Positions 8,178 through 17,474 of a stretch of DNA of 64,000 bases are shown piece by piece. The position numbers were made by a program, and so were the translations under genes. Each line of letters begins with the position of its first letter. Position 1 is the first letter of the stretch. Origin of the DNA: an uncultured Fodinibius sp. (GTDB lineage Bacteria; Bacteroidota; Rhodothermia; Balneolales; Balneolaceae); assembly GCA_913056455.1 (NCBI GenBank), contig CAJXMJ010000002.1:372001-436000 (forward strand), in the 5' to 3' direction. Under the pieces are notes generated by a model, which was given only the letters and a program-made list of their open reading frames with translations, was not told the origin of the DNA and made no database searches.

Positions 8178-9071
8178 TTATTCGGTTTCATCCAGCGTGA
8201 TAGTACCCAAGTTTGTTTGTTTATCCTCTTCAACCATCACATCATTAATTGTTGTGTCCGCGTATTGCTCAATGGTCGGTTCAATACTTACATCATATTG
8301 ACCATCTTCCAATCCCTGCAGTAGGAAACTGCCCTCTTCATCGGCCTGTGTAGTTGCTGCAGTATCATCATCCATGATAGCATACACATTGGGAGCTGCC
8401 TCTGCCGGATCCACACTGCCTGCAATCGATCCTACTTCAACTTCCTCACCTTCTTCAACAAAAGCTTTAAGAACGGGTTTCAGGATATACTTGCCACTTT
8501 TCCCAGCCTTGTGTACAGAACGACCGGCATCAAAGTCGACAACAACATCCAGCTCATCACCCGCTTCAAGGTCGGTCTCAAATTTAATCTTATAACCAGA
8601 CTGCTGTCCGCTCGGTACTTTAAGATTGCTGATAGTGCTGTCAACCATTACGGTGTTATCATTTCCAAGAATCAGGCGAAGCTCTCTGTAATGTCCCGGA
8701 TCCAAATCCACCTCTGCCAGTAACGTATCAACACCATTTGTAAGCTCTAACAGATTTACGTTCATTGGCTCAACAGGTAAATCAATCCATTCACCATTAT
8801 TATCACTATCAGTAGTATCACTTTCGGCCGTATCACTCTCTGCAGGCGTATAGTGAATTCTTAACCCCTGTACGTCAATATTAACCTGCTGATAATCACC
8901 GGGGGCATCAGTAAGTGTTACTTCCATATGTGCTTTTCCATCTGCGGCCTCGCTAGTTTCTACATTTGAGCTGATATCACTGCACGCAATAGCCAAAACA
9001 CCCGCAACTATTAAGGATAACCCAATAGTAAAGAGACGGGATGGATTGAACTTCATTTTAGATAATTCCAT
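8178..9071 (-). CDS. DUF4382 domain lipoprotein with carboxypeptidase-regulatory-like C-terminus
   Basis: Exported protein of 297 residues. The N-terminus has a hydrophobic stretch ending in VLAIAC, a probable lipobox (Cys30). Residues about 45-205 form a DUF4382 domain (TDAPGDYQQVNIDVQGLRIH, then LLELTNG and LDPGHYRELRLIL), a family of unknown function common in Bacteroidota-type lipoproteins. The tail (about 212-295) looks like a carboxypeptidase-regulatory-like beta sandwich (GSFLLQGLEDGQYDVSIEP). The composition is strongly acidic. The start is supported by GAGGAG six bases upstream. It is monocistronic, with its own terminator. No function can be assigned beyond a surface or periplasmic adhesion/carbohydrate-related guess. 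Confidence 0.85.
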   Translation of the reverse strand: MELSKMKFNPSRLFTIGLSLIVAGVLAIACSDISSNVETSEAADGKAHMEVTLTDAPGDYQQVNIDVQGLRIHYTPAESDTAESDTTDSDNNGEWIDLPVEPMNVNLLELTNGVDTLLAEVDLDPGHYRELRLILGNDNTVMVDSTISNLKVPSGQQSGYKIKFETDLEAGDELDVVVDFDAGRSVHKAGKSGKYILKPVLKAFVEEGEEVEVGSIAGSVDPAEAAPNVYAIMDDDTAATTQADEEGSFLLQGLEDGQYDVSIEPTIEQYADTTINDVMVEEDKQTNLGTITLDETE

Positions 9072-9233
9072 AATAAACTCCTCACTTTATTAAATAATAT
9101 TTTCGTTCCTTGCTCTCATTCATATCCGAACCCAACACTTTTGTTCCGCTCTTATCTTCCATAACATCTCGAATAACGGCGAGGGAATCCTTATTTTCTC
9201 TCGTCATAACAATGAAAAACAAGCTCAGATATA

Positions 9234-9785
9234 ATGAACAAAGCTTTTTTCCTTGACCGGGATGGTACGTTGAATGTGGATTACAATTATGTGCATAAGC
9301 CGCAAGAATGGACGTGGTGCAACGGGGCTTTAGACGCTTTGCGATGGATGAAGGAGCAGGACTTTAAAATTATTGTAGTAACAAATCAGTCTGGCATTGC
9401 CCGAAACCGATATACCGAGCGAGATGTACAACATCTGCACCACTGGGTTGATGAAAGGCTGGCTAAAAAAGGCTTATATATAGATGACTGGCTTTATGCA
9501 CCACATCATCCCGAGCATGATCTCAACGAGAAATATGCTCCTGAAGACCGCAAGCCCGGTACGGGTATGTTCAAAAAAGCTGCAGCCAAGCATGACATTG
9601 ATTTTAGTAGGTCATACATGGCAGGGGACAAAGTCACCGACCTGAAACCAGCCATCGACTTGGATATTATTCCTTTCTTTATCCGATCACGCCATGAACC
9701 CGACCAAGACAAACAATGGCTGAGAAATCACGATATTTCAACTTTCGATAATATTGGACAAGTTATCAATACCTTACCAAGCTAA
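9234..9785 (+). CDS. gmhB: HAD phosphatase, D-glycero-D-manno-heptose 1,7-bisphosphatase-like (GmhB)
   Basis: Protein of 183 residues of the HAD histidinol-phosphatase/GmhB group. The nucleophile and acid are Asp8 and Asp10 in FLDRDGT, motif II is VVTNQSG, the phosphate-binding RKP is at 106-108 and the Mg-binding GDK at 131-133. In LPS heptose synthesis GmhB removes the 7-phosphate. The family's structural zinc site (CxH...CxC before RKP) is not preserved: the cysteine positions read Ala89, Pro103 and Asp105. Substrate assignment is therefore by overall similarity; a histidinol-phosphate or other sugar phosphatase is possible. No other heptose gene is in the window. Confidence 0.8.
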   Translation: MNKAFFLDRDGTLNVDYNYVHKPQEWTWCNGALDALRWMKEQDFKIIVVTNQSGIARNRYTERDVQHLHHWVDERLAKKGLYIDDWLYAPHHPEHDLNEKYAPEDRKPGTGMFKKAAAKHDIDFSRSYMAGDKVTDLKPAIDLDIIPFFIRSRHEPDQDKQWLRNHDISTFDNIGQVINTLPS

Positions 9786-9823
9786 TTGTAGCACATATAT
9801 AACTTTTCATGCTTTAAACAACA

Positions 9824-9859
9824 TTTTTTAGTAATGTTATTTTAACCGTTACTAAAAAA
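9824..9859. promoter_or_regulatory. Perfect 11-bp inverted repeat upstream of the propeller gene
   Basis: TTTTTTAGTAA (9824-9834) and TTACTAAAAAA (9849-9859) form a perfect inverted repeat with a 14-bp spacer, ending 9 bases before the proposed ATG. It may be a weak terminator for gmhB, an operator or an mRNA hairpin near the ribosome binding site; the sequence does not decide between these. Confidence 0.4.
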
Positions 9860-9868
9860 GTGAGAGTG

Positions 9869-10891
9869 ATGAAACGCTTTCTTCTGCTTTTAAGCGCACT
9901 ATTATTTTTCAATAGTTTTGCTTTAGCTCAGCTAACCACTCCGGACTCTGCCGGAAATATCCATCCCTATTGGTCACCCACCGGTAACGAAATTGCTTTC
10001 GCTGCCGCGATTAATGATAATTTTGACGTTTATGTAGTTAATTTAAGCAGTGGAGAAGTTCAAAATATGAGCCATCACCCTGCCAATGACTATTATCCTT
10101 CGTGGGCCCCCAACGGCAAGCGTTTGGCTTATTTTTCGGAGCGTGAACGTCAGCATTATTATGATCTGAAGTATAAAGATGAGGACCAACAGGAAAAAGA
10201 TTTTCCCATAAATTCGGCACGAGATGTTGATATGCCCTCATGGTCTCCCGATAGTCGAAATATTGTATATCATTCAAGTGAGGATGGCGACATGGATATT
10301 TATTTGCGCGATTACCGGGGTAACCACATCCGCAAGCTAACCAACAATGAAGAAACCGACGTATATCCGTTCTTTTCGCCAGATGGTCGACATATTCTTT
10401 TTCTTTCCGATCGAGATGGTAACCTGGAAATCTATAAGATGCGTCCCGACGGCCGCAATCAAACCCGGCTCACCTACTCCCCACATTCTTATGAGGTTGA
10501 CCCTATATGGTCACCCGATGTAGAAAAAATTGCTTTTGCCTCAGATCGAAACAAAAACTTTGATATTTATGTGATGGATGCGGACGGATCAGATACCAAA
10601 CAACTTACTACGGATCCCCATTTTGACCTTGGTCCGCAGTGGTCTCCGGATGGCAAATATCTTGTATTTTCATCAAACCGTTTTGGCAGCTTTGATATCT
10701 TTACCATACAAGCAGATGGTACAGATCTAAAACGATTAACCGGACACCCCGGGAAAGATCATTATGCCTCATGGTCTCCGGATGGTGATGAAATCGTTTT
10801 TAGTTCTGACCGAAGTGGAAAGTCAGAAATTTATCTGATGGAAAAAGACGGGAGCAATTTGAGAAAATTGAAAATTAATATTCATCAATAA
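9869..10891 (+). CDS. Periplasmic TolB-like beta-propeller protein (PD40 repeats)
   Basis: About 340 residues with a clear signal peptide ending in SFALA before QLTT. The mature part holds seven WD40-like/PD40 blades, each with a W-S-P-D-G core (YWSPTG, SWAPNG, SWSPDS, FFSPDG, IWSPDV, QWSPDG, SWSPDG), enough for one closed seven-bladed propeller. Blades of this type occur in TolB and in the N-termini of S9 peptidases; there is no TolB N-terminal domain and no catalytic domain here, so it is probably a binding protein. A GTG 9 bases upstream (9860) is an alternative start. No Tol/Pal genes are nearby. Confidence 0.85.
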   Translation: MKRFLLLLSALLFFNSFALAQLTTPDSAGNIHPYWSPTGNEIAFAAAINDNFDVYVVNLSSGEVQNMSHHPANDYYPSWAPNGKRLAYFSERERQHYYDLKYKDEDQQEKDFPINSARDVDMPSWSPDSRNIVYHSSEDGDMDIYLRDYRGNHIRKLTNNEETDVYPFFSPDGRHILFLSDRDGNLEIYKMRPDGRNQTRLTYSPHSYEVDPIWSPDVEKIAFASDRNKNFDIYVMDADGSDTKQLTTDPHFDLGPQWSPDGKYLVFSSNRFGSFDIFTIQADGTDLKRLTGHPGKDHYASWSPDGDEIVFSSDRSGKSEIYLMEKDGSNLRKLKINIHQ

Positions 10892-10967
10892 TATCCCCTT
10901 CTATTACAACAAATTAGCCCAGTTGGTTTTTTGTCCCAAGAACCAGTCTGTTTATAAATAATCGCCT

Positions 10968-11867
10968 TTATCGTACGCCATTCCTATTGGTCTCAAGCTT
11001 ATAAACCGCATTAGGTGCGGTCAAAAACAATGTGGACCCATCAGAACCTCCCCATGCCAAATTCGTAATTCGATCAGGAGTTTCAACTTGTTGTAGTACT
11101 TTGCCCTCGGGAGAAAAAACCCACAAGCCTCCCGGACCTGTAGAATACAAATTACCATCCGTATCAACTTTCATTCCATCGGCCGCACCCTCCGCATTCG
11201 ACTCCATTTTAGCAAATATTTTTCCATTTGATAACGATCCATCGTTATTTACATCAAAAGCACGGATATGATTATGACGAGTATCATTGACGTACAATCG
11301 GGATTCATCCGGTGAAAAGACAATCCCGTTCGGTAGATCAAAATCATCAATGAGCAACTGTAACCCATCCTCCCGGGAATAGCGATACACTCCGTTAAAA
11401 TCCAGCTCTTTATCTTCGTCTGAAACGCCGAAAGATGGATCCGTAAAATAGATCGAACCATCCGACTTCACGGTCAGATCATTGGGACTATTGAGCCGTT
11501 TACCATTATAACTATCAGCTACTACGGTAAGCTCTGTATCCTTTGTTAATCGTGAGACAAGACCATCATGCTGCGCCAGTAACAAGTTTCCATCCCCATC
11601 GAAAGTGAGACCATTAGAATGACCACTGGGTTTTAAATATATGACAGCCCCTTCAGCAGGCGTCCATTTGTAAATAGTGTTAGCCGGAATATCACTAAAC
11701 AGTAAATATCCGGAATCATGCCAGAGCGGACCTTCCGTAAACTCATACCCGTCTGTAATAATTTTGGGCTCAGCCTCTTCATTAATAATCTGTTGCCCAA
11801 AAGTTATCATAACTGGTAAGATGATCATCATTAATAATGCTAAAATAGCTTTCGATAATTTTTTCAT
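10968..11867 (-). CDS. Secreted SMP-30/gluconolactonase/LRE-family protein
   Basis: Protein of 299 residues with a signal peptide (cleavage likely after ITFG). The six-bladed SMP-30 propeller is recognisable from EFTEGPLWHDSGYLLFSD, SNGLTFDGDGNLLLAQHD, SPNDLTVKSDGSIYFTDPSFG and LPNGIVFSPDESRLYVND. Metal-ligand positions typical of the family (Glu in the EGP motif, Asn in PND, Asn and Asp in LPNG...VND) are present, so lactone hydrolysis is plausible. These proteins usually act on sugar or aryl lactones in the periplasm. The gene stands alone, with no sugar-oxidation genes around it, so the substrate is unknown. Confidence 0.85.
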   Translation of the reverse strand: MKKLSKAILALLMMIILPVMITFGQQIINEEAEPKIITDGYEFTEGPLWHDSGYLLFSDIPANTIYKWTPAEGAVIYLKPSGHSNGLTFDGDGNLLLAQHDGLVSRLTKDTELTVVADSYNGKRLNSPNDLTVKSDGSIYFTDPSFGVSDEDKELDFNGVYRYSREDGLQLLIDDFDLPNGIVFSPDESRLYVNDTRHNHIRAFDVNNDGSLSNGKIFAKMESNAEGAADGMKVDTDGNLYSTGPGGLWVFSPEGKVLQQVETPDRITNLAWGGSDGSTLFLTAPNAVYKLETNRNGVR

Positions 11868-12166
11868 AGTAATATAGACTGTTTAAAATGCCTTAAAATC
11901 CAATTTTGTTTTCCCTGTGAGTAAGCAAAGTAGACTCATACATTCAAGATCGCAAAAAGTTACTAAAGAATCCTGGCCACTTAAAATCAGAGATAGAGAA
12001 TACATACTTTTCCTAGTTGGTAAAATATTTAAATCCAAAGCCCTAAAATTCTTGCCATTCATTTGTTATATTAACCGCTCAATTTTGATACGGTATTTAG
12101 GGATGTTCACAATATCCTATTTTGACGAGCTAAACTGAGGTAATTACTAACTATACGATTGTTGTT

Positions 12167-13381
12167 ATGAAAATTCATGAGTATCAAGCGAAAGAACTTT
12201 TAAAAGAATATAATGTTGCCGTTCCAGCCGGGGTAGCAACTGATTCAGTTGACGAAGCAGTTGATGCTGCTAAAGAGATGAAAGAAAATGGATCATCTCT
12301 CTTTGTTGTTAAGGCCCAAATTCATGCCGGTGGGCGAGGTAAAGGAAAAACCAAAAACAGCGGTGTGAGCGGCGTAATTCTCTGTAAAACGATCGATGAG
12401 GTGCGCGATGCGGCCGAATCGCTGCTTGGCGACGTACTGGTTACCAAGCAAACCGGTGAAGAAGGACAGAAGGTACAGCGCATTTATGTTACCGACGGTG
12501 TAGATATTGAACAGGAATTTTATCTCGGCATTCTGCTCGACCGCGCAAAAAGTAAAAACGTCATCATGGTTTCTACCGAAGGCGGTATGGATATTGAAAC
12601 CGTTGCCGAAGAAACCCCTGAAAAAATTGTCAAAGAATGGGTTGAGCCGGGGATGGATCTACAGCACAATCAAGCTCGACACTTAGCTTTTGCACTCGGC
12701 TTGGAAGGCGATGCCTTCAAAAAAGCTGTGAAGTTTATCATGGCGCTGTACAACTGCTATCTGGAAACAGACGCCAATATGGTAGAAATTAACCCGCTGG
12801 TTCTTACTCCAAGTGGCGATGTGATGGCGCTTGATGCCAAGATGACTTTCGACGACAATGCGCTCTTCCGTCATCCCGACATTGAAGAACTACGTGATAA
12901 ATCAGAAGAAAATCCTGTTGAGCTCGAAGCCTCCGAATACGGTCTCAGTTATATTAAGCTTGATGGAAATGTGGGCTGTATGGTAAACGGTGCCGGTCTT
13001 GCCATGGCTACCATGGATATCATTAAACTTTCCGGTGGCGAGCCAGCCAACTTTTTAGATGTAGGAGGTAGCGCCAATGTTGAAACCGTCAAAAATGGCT
13101 TTCGCATCATTCTTGAAGACAAAAATGTCAAAGCAATTCTCATCAACATCTTTGGCGGAATTGTCCGCTGTGACCGCGTAGCAAACGGAGTCATTGAGGC
13201 AGTCAAAGATCCTGAAATTGCTGAAAAAGTGGAAGATGTACCCATCATTGTTCGCTTGCAGGGTACCAATGCCGAAGAAGCAAAAGAGATCATCGACAAC
13301 TCAGACTTGAATGTGATCTCTGCTGTTCTGCTTAAAGAAGCAGCCGAAGAGGTCTCGAAAGTATTGGCACCTGCCTCATAA
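12167..13381 (+). CDS. sucC: Succinyl-CoA ligase (ADP-forming) subunit beta
   Basis: TCA-cycle enzyme subunit that carries the ATP-grasp fold and the CoA/phosphohistidine interface for succinyl-CoA to succinate conversion with ATP formation. The 404 residues start with MKIHEYQAKELLKEY, the classical N-terminus. VKAQIHAGGRGKGK, the EINPLV motif and DVGGSAN and FGGIVRCD in the C-terminal domain are all present. sucD is not adjacent: a strong terminator follows 25 bp after the stop, so the alpha subunit must lie elsewhere. A possible promoter has TTGACG at 12122; the downstream -10 is weak. Confidence 0.97.
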   Translation: MKIHEYQAKELLKEYNVAVPAGVATDSVDEAVDAAKEMKENGSSLFVVKAQIHAGGRGKGKTKNSGVSGVILCKTIDEVRDAAESLLGDVLVTKQTGEEGQKVQRIYVTDGVDIEQEFYLGILLDRAKSKNVIMVSTEGGMDIETVAEETPEKIVKEWVEPGMDLQHNQARHLAFALGLEGDAFKKAVKFIMALYNCYLETDANMVEINPLVLTPSGDVMALDAKMTFDDNALFRHPDIEELRDKSEENPVELEASEYGLSYIKLDGNVGCMVNGAGLAMATMDIIKLSGGEPANFLDVGGSANVETVKNGFRIILEDKNVKAILINIFGGIVRCDRVANGVIEAVKDPEIAEKVEDVPIIVRLQGTNAEEAKEIIDNSDLNVISAVLLKEAAEEVSKVLAPAS

Positions 13382-13406
13382 ACCGATTAGTAGTTTAGAA
13401 TACTCT

Positions 13407-13447
13407 AACCCTGTCAGAGTAATTAACTCTGACGGGGTTTTTTATTT
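13407..13447 (+). terminator. Strong rho-independent terminator after sucC
   Basis: A 14-bp stem, AACCCTGTCAGAGT with ACTCTGACGGGGTT (one mismatch), has a 5-base loop and is followed by TTTTATTT. Confidence 0.92.
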
Positions 13448-13515
13448 AACGGAACAGCCAGTGTAACAAATCGGTTTTGTTGTCAAAGTATTCTACAAAA
13501 ATACAGCTGACCATC

Positions 13516-14313
13516 ATGCAGAAAATACTGCAAATCACTAACATCATATCCTTTATTATTACCATCTTCTTAAATTACTTGGCTGGTGCCGGACTCATCA
13601 ATGGTCAGACTATAGGTGATATTTCAGCCCGATATGAAAATTTGTTTACACCAGCCGGCTACGCATTTTCCATATGGGGTGTGATTTACTTCATGCTTGC
13701 AGGGTTTGTTATTTACCAGGCTCGGAGCCTTTTCAAAAATGTCAATAACGACGATTTTGTCCTGCAAATAGGCTGGTGGTTTGTAATTAGTTGTATTGCT
13801 AACAGTCTGTGGATTATCGCCTGGGTACAAGACTATATCGGACTATCCGTTGTTCTGATAACTGTTCTATTGTTTTCATTGATAAAGATTGTCGTCAATA
13901 CCAACATGGAACGCTGGGATGCGCCTTTTCCAAAAATTGTCCTGCTTTGGTGGCCGTTCTGCTTTTACTCGGGATGGGTCACCGTAGCTACTATTGCAAA
14001 TATCTCAGCTTATCTAACAAAAATAGGTTGGAATGGTTGGGGCCTCAGTGATACAAGTTGGGCTATCATCATGATTATTGCCGCGGGCCTGATCAACTTA
14101 ATGATGATTATTACTCGTAACATGCGTGAGTTTGCGGCAGTAGGCATCTGGGCACTCGTAGCCATCGCAGTTGCAAATTGGAGTATACATCAATCAATAG
14201 TAATAGCAGCTATCACAGTATCCGCAATCTTATTTATTGCTATTTCAATACACGGTTACCAGAACCGCCACACTGCTCCCCACATTAAATTCAAGCAAAT
14301 GAGAAGCGGATAA
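13516..14313 (+). CDS. TspO/MBR-like tryptophan-rich membrane protein
   Basis: About 265 residues, almost wholly hydrophobic, with seven to eight predicted helices and many tryptophans. The stretch FTPAGYAFSIWGVIY matches the TspO/MBR-related tryptophan-rich sensory protein family. Members bind tetrapyrroles or act as membrane sensors/transporters, but this longer subgroup is uncharacterised. I chose the ATG at 13516; the frame is open to a TTG at 13477 without a ribosome binding site. It is convergent with the DMT transporter gene, with only 31 bp between them. Confidence 0.75.
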   Translation: MQKILQITNIISFIITIFLNYLAGAGLINGQTIGDISARYENLFTPAGYAFSIWGVIYFMLAGFVIYQARSLFKNVNNDDFVLQIGWWFVISCIANSLWIIAWVQDYIGLSVVLITVLLFSLIKIVVNTNMERWDAPFPKIVLLWWPFCFYSGWVTVATIANISAYLTKIGWNGWGLSDTSWAIIMIIAAGLINLMMIITRNMREFAAVGIWALVAIAVANWSIHQSIVIAAITVSAILFIAISIHGYQNRHTAPHIKFKQMRSG

Positions 14314-14344
14314 TTCATCTACTACAAATAATATATTGTTTTGC

Positions 14345-15238
14345 TCACTTTTTGTTTTTAGTTGCTCCCAGATAAATAGCAGCCAACACAATTGCAGCAC
14401 CGACATATTCGAGCGTAGTAGTCGGACGATCGAAAAAGAGAATATCCCATCCAAAAGCCAGTGCCGGCTGTAGCAGTAGTGCCAAGCCGGCTACCGAGGC
14501 ATTTACCTGTGGCAACCCCTTGGAAATAGAAACCCATCCAAGAACCTGACCCATAATGCCAAGTCCAATTAAAGCTGCCCAAGTCTGCAGGTCCGGTATG
14601 TTAAATTGTGCGCCGGGTTCAATCACAACCGTTATCCCCAAAATAGCTGCCGACATCAGGCTAATCCACATCATGTTAGCAATCAATGAAAAGCGAAGTT
14701 CATATCCAGCTGACTGGGATTTACGTAGCGTAAGAATATAAAGTGCGTATGTAAGTGCCGTAAGTAATCCGTAAAATACGCCCATCTCTACGGCACCCCC
14801 TTGCTCTCCCCATCCCGTTCTGACAATCATGAACAGCCCGATGACTGCGAAAGGAATAGCAACCAGCAGACGCCAACCAAGTTTTTCTTTTAGAAAGATA
14901 ACGGCCAGTATAGCTACAAAAAATACCTGCATATTACCAAGTATGGTAGCCAGTCCCGGCCCCACAAAATTAATACTCCGATGCCAGAAAAACAGATCCA
15001 TGCTGAACAGAAGAGCACAAATAAACGGAATGGCCAGACTTTTTATCCCAAACCATAAGCGATCCTTTCTAATAACCGTTACACCCAGCAAAATAAGTCC
15101 GCCAAAGAGCATCCGATAAAAAGCAGAAACCGTTGGTCCAACATTAGCCAACTCCACCAACACAGAGGTAAAGCTTACCATTGCGGCACCAAAAACAATA
15201 AACCCAATGGCACGCAATGAGACCCGGGAATCAGTCAT
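14345..15238 (-). CDS. EamA/DMT-superfamily transporter
   Basis: Protein of 297 residues with ten predicted membrane helices arranged as two EamA repeats of five (about 8-140 and 150-290). Typical features are the proline/glycine-rich PTVSAFYRMLFGGLILL region and the ILGNMQVFFVAILAVIFLKE segment in the first repeat, matched by LLLQPALAFGWDILFFDRP in the second. DMT carriers export or take up small metabolites (amino acids, nucleotide sugars, drugs); the substrate cannot be read from sequence. bshA lies 50 bp downstream on the same strand, so the two may be co-transcribed. Confidence 0.88.
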   Translation of the reverse strand: MTDSRVSLRAIGFIVFGAAMVSFTSVLVELANVGPTVSAFYRMLFGGLILLGVTVIRKDRLWFGIKSLAIPFICALLFSMDLFFWHRSINFVGPGLATILGNMQVFFVAILAVIFLKEKLGWRLLVAIPFAVIGLFMIVRTGWGEQGGAVEMGVFYGLLTALTYALYILTLRKSQSAGYELRFSLIANMMWISLMSAAILGITVVIEPGAQFNIPDLQTWAALIGLGIMGQVLGWVSISKGLPQVNASVAGLALLLQPALAFGWDILFFDRPTTTLEYVGAAIVLAAIYLGATKNKK

Positions 15239-15288
15239 GGTTAAATATTTATTAACAAGAAATTATGCAGATTATAGAAATGAAGAAG

Positions 15289-16440
15289 TTAACCCATCTT
15301 ACTAGACTGCGGCATCTGTTTTTTACACTCTTTGTAATACTCCTCGTATTGGCTGATAATCTTACTCATCTCAAATGTTTCAGCCTGCTTTCGGGCATTT
15401 TGGGCAAGCTCTTGGTGTAAAGACTCATCCGATAAAATCTTAACGGCATATTCGCCCATGCAATCAATGTCATCAAGATCACATAAATACCCTGTTTCCC
15501 CATGGATATTCACTTCAGGTAATCCCCCTATATTGGAACTGATTACCGGTACACTGCAGCTCATCGCTTCAAGGGCAGCCAGTCCAAACGTTTCTGATCC
15601 GGACGGAATCAAAAACAGATCAGCTATCGACAAAATATCCTCCACCTGATCCTGCTTGCCAAGAAAACGAACCTCGTCACACATCCCCAGCTCGCGACAC
15701 CGCTGTTCAGCACGCTGCCGATCGGGCCCGTCACCAACCAAGAGTAGCTTTGCTTCAATGCCATTCTCCAAAATCCGTGCAAACACACTCACTACTTCCG
15801 GCACCCGCTTCACTTCTCTAAAATTAGAGACGTGAACTACCACCTTTTCATCATTCGGACAAATGGCTTTTTTGAAGTGGGTTTGATCGGATTTTTGAAA
15901 GCGATCCAGATCAATAAAATTAGGTATCACCTTGATATCTTTCTTGATATCAAAACGTTCGTACGTTTCATCGCGCAAATATTCCGAAACCGCCGTAACG
16001 CCATCACTCTGATTAATTGAAAAGTCAACCACATTCTTATAACTGGGATCGCTTCCCACGATAGTAATATCGGTGCCGTGCAATGTTGTGATCAGCGGAA
16101 CATGCTCTGCCTTTTCTCCTAATATCTGCTTCGCTAAGTATGCGCTGGTAGCATGTGGTATCGCATAATGCACGTGCAAAATATCAATCTTTTCATATTC
16201 AATAAGGCTAGCCATCTGATTTGCCAGCGCCAGATCATATGGTGGATATTCAAACAACGGATAGGTATTCATGTTCACTTCGTGATACGATATGTTCGTC
16301 CGAAACGTATCTAAACGAGCCGGACGCGCATAACTTAACATATGAACATTATGATCGCGCTTGGCCAATCCCTTGGCCAATTCCGTGGCAACAACACCGC
16401 TGCCTCCAAAGGTGGGGTAACAAACAATTCCTATATTCAT
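15289..16440 (-). CDS. bshA: N-acetyl-alpha-D-glucosaminyl L-malate synthase (bacillithiol)
   Basis: GT4-family glycosyltransferase of 383 residues that joins UDP-GlcNAc and L-malate, the first step of bacillithiol synthesis. The N-terminus MNIGIVCYPTFGGSGVVATE is diagnostic, followed by LHVHYAIPHATSA and LHGTDITIVG. The nucleotide-sugar-binding region SGSETFGLAALEAMSC has the E-x7-E motif of GT4 enzymes. The cell therefore probably uses bacillithiol as its low-molecular-weight thiol, which fits the electrophile-detoxification cluster at 43.7-47.5 kb and the ArsI/CadI-like protein at 30.1 kb. bshB and bshC are not in the window. Confidence 0.96.
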   Translation of the reverse strand: MNIGIVCYPTFGGSGVVATELAKGLAKRDHNVHMLSYARPARLDTFRTNISYHEVNMNTYPLFEYPPYDLALANQMASLIEYEKIDILHVHYAIPHATSAYLAKQILGEKAEHVPLITTLHGTDITIVGSDPSYKNVVDFSINQSDGVTAVSEYLRDETYERFDIKKDIKVIPNFIDLDRFQKSDQTHFKKAICPNDEKVVVHVSNFREVKRVPEVVSVFARILENGIEAKLLLVGDGPDRQRAEQRCRELGMCDEVRFLGKQDQVEDILSIADLFLIPSGSETFGLAALEAMSCSVPVISSNIGGLPEVNIHGETGYLCDLDDIDCMGEYAVKILSDESLHQELAQNARKQAETFEMSKIISQYEEYYKECKKQMPQSSKMG

Positions 16441-16638
16441 CTAACAGTTTCTTATAAAATTAATCCGGTATCACTTATTGTGACCTAATATTTCTTACCA
16501 ACAAAATAAAAGTGTATCTCATTTCCTACAATCCCATATTAGGTGCAAAGTCAGTTATCTATTATATTAAAGGCTTGGGATTTTTTGGAGATCCCCTGCA
16601 TCCAAACACACTTTTTGCTAAAAAACAGATATCAACCT

Positions 16639-17412
16639 ATGGCTGGTCATTCCAAATGGTCTAATATAAAGCATAAAAAAAAGAAAGAAGACAAAAAGCG
16701 GAATAAGATTTTCAACAAGCATCTGCGTGAGATTTCTGTTGCTGCACGTGAAGGCGGCGGCGATCCGGAAATGAATCCCAGGCTTGACACAGCCATCAAT
16801 AATGCCAAAAGTGATAATGTCCCCAAAGATAACATCGAGCGTGCCATCAAAAAGGGTACCGGGGAACTCGACGAGGGCGACGGCAAGTATGAAGATGCCA
16901 CCTATGAAGGGTATGGACCCGGTGGTATTGCGTATTTCATTGAAGTAACTACGAATAACTATAATCGTACGGTGGGAGAAATTCGCCACATCTTTTCATC
17001 TCACGGGGGCAACCTGGGAACTGACGGATCCGTTGGATATCTGTTTGAACAAAAAGGAATGATTCGCATTAAAAAGAAAGACCAAGATCAAGAAATTGAT
17101 GAAGAAGAATTTATGCTGCAAGCTATTGATGCCGGCGCAGAAGATATTGATACCGACGGCGAGGTATTGAATGTAACAACGGGCCGCGAATCGATGTATG
17201 AGGTTAATGACGAGCTCGAGCAAATGGGCTACGACATAGAATCTGCAGAGCTGATTCGCATTCCCATGACCGAAGTGAAAGTAGAATCCAACGTAGCAGA
17301 ATCAAACTTTAAGCTAATGGAAAAGTTTGAAGATAATGACGATGTATCCAACGTATTTACGAATATGAAAATGGATGAAGAAACGCTGGCCATTGCGGAG
17401 CAGATGGACTAA
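16639..17412 (+). CDS. yebC: YebC/PmpR-family protein
   Basis: Protein of 257 residues whose start MAGHSKWSNIKHKKKKEDKK is the invariant YebC N-terminus, so the ATG at 16639 is chosen over the upstream in-frame starts. The GGDPEMNPRLDTAI, YEGYGPGG and GSVGYLF signatures follow. YebC proteins were described as transcription regulators (PmpR); recent work on the family links them to relief of ribosome stalling at proline-rich sequences. The protein probably acts in the cytoplasm. It is followed by the bat genes after 62 bp, but their relation is unclear. Confidence 0.95.
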   Translation: MAGHSKWSNIKHKKKKEDKKRNKIFNKHLREISVAAREGGGDPEMNPRLDTAINNAKSDNVPKDNIERAIKKGTGELDEGDGKYEDATYEGYGPGGIAYFIEVTTNNYNRTVGEIRHIFSSHGGNLGTDGSVGYLFEQKGMIRIKKKDQDQEIDEEEFMLQAIDAGAEDIDTDGEVLNVTTGRESMYEVNDELEQMGYDIESAELIRIPMTEVKVESNVAESNFKLMEKFEDNDDVSNVFTNMKMDEETLAIAEQMD

Positions 17413-17474
17413 GTTTTACAATTTTTAGCTCTGTTTTTTCGTTAATGGGATGAACATTCAATAAGGACAGTACA

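Noticed and set aside
11917-12138. 73-codon frame upstream of sucC
   Set aside because: No recognisable family, no good start; the region is better read as the sucC promoter and leader.
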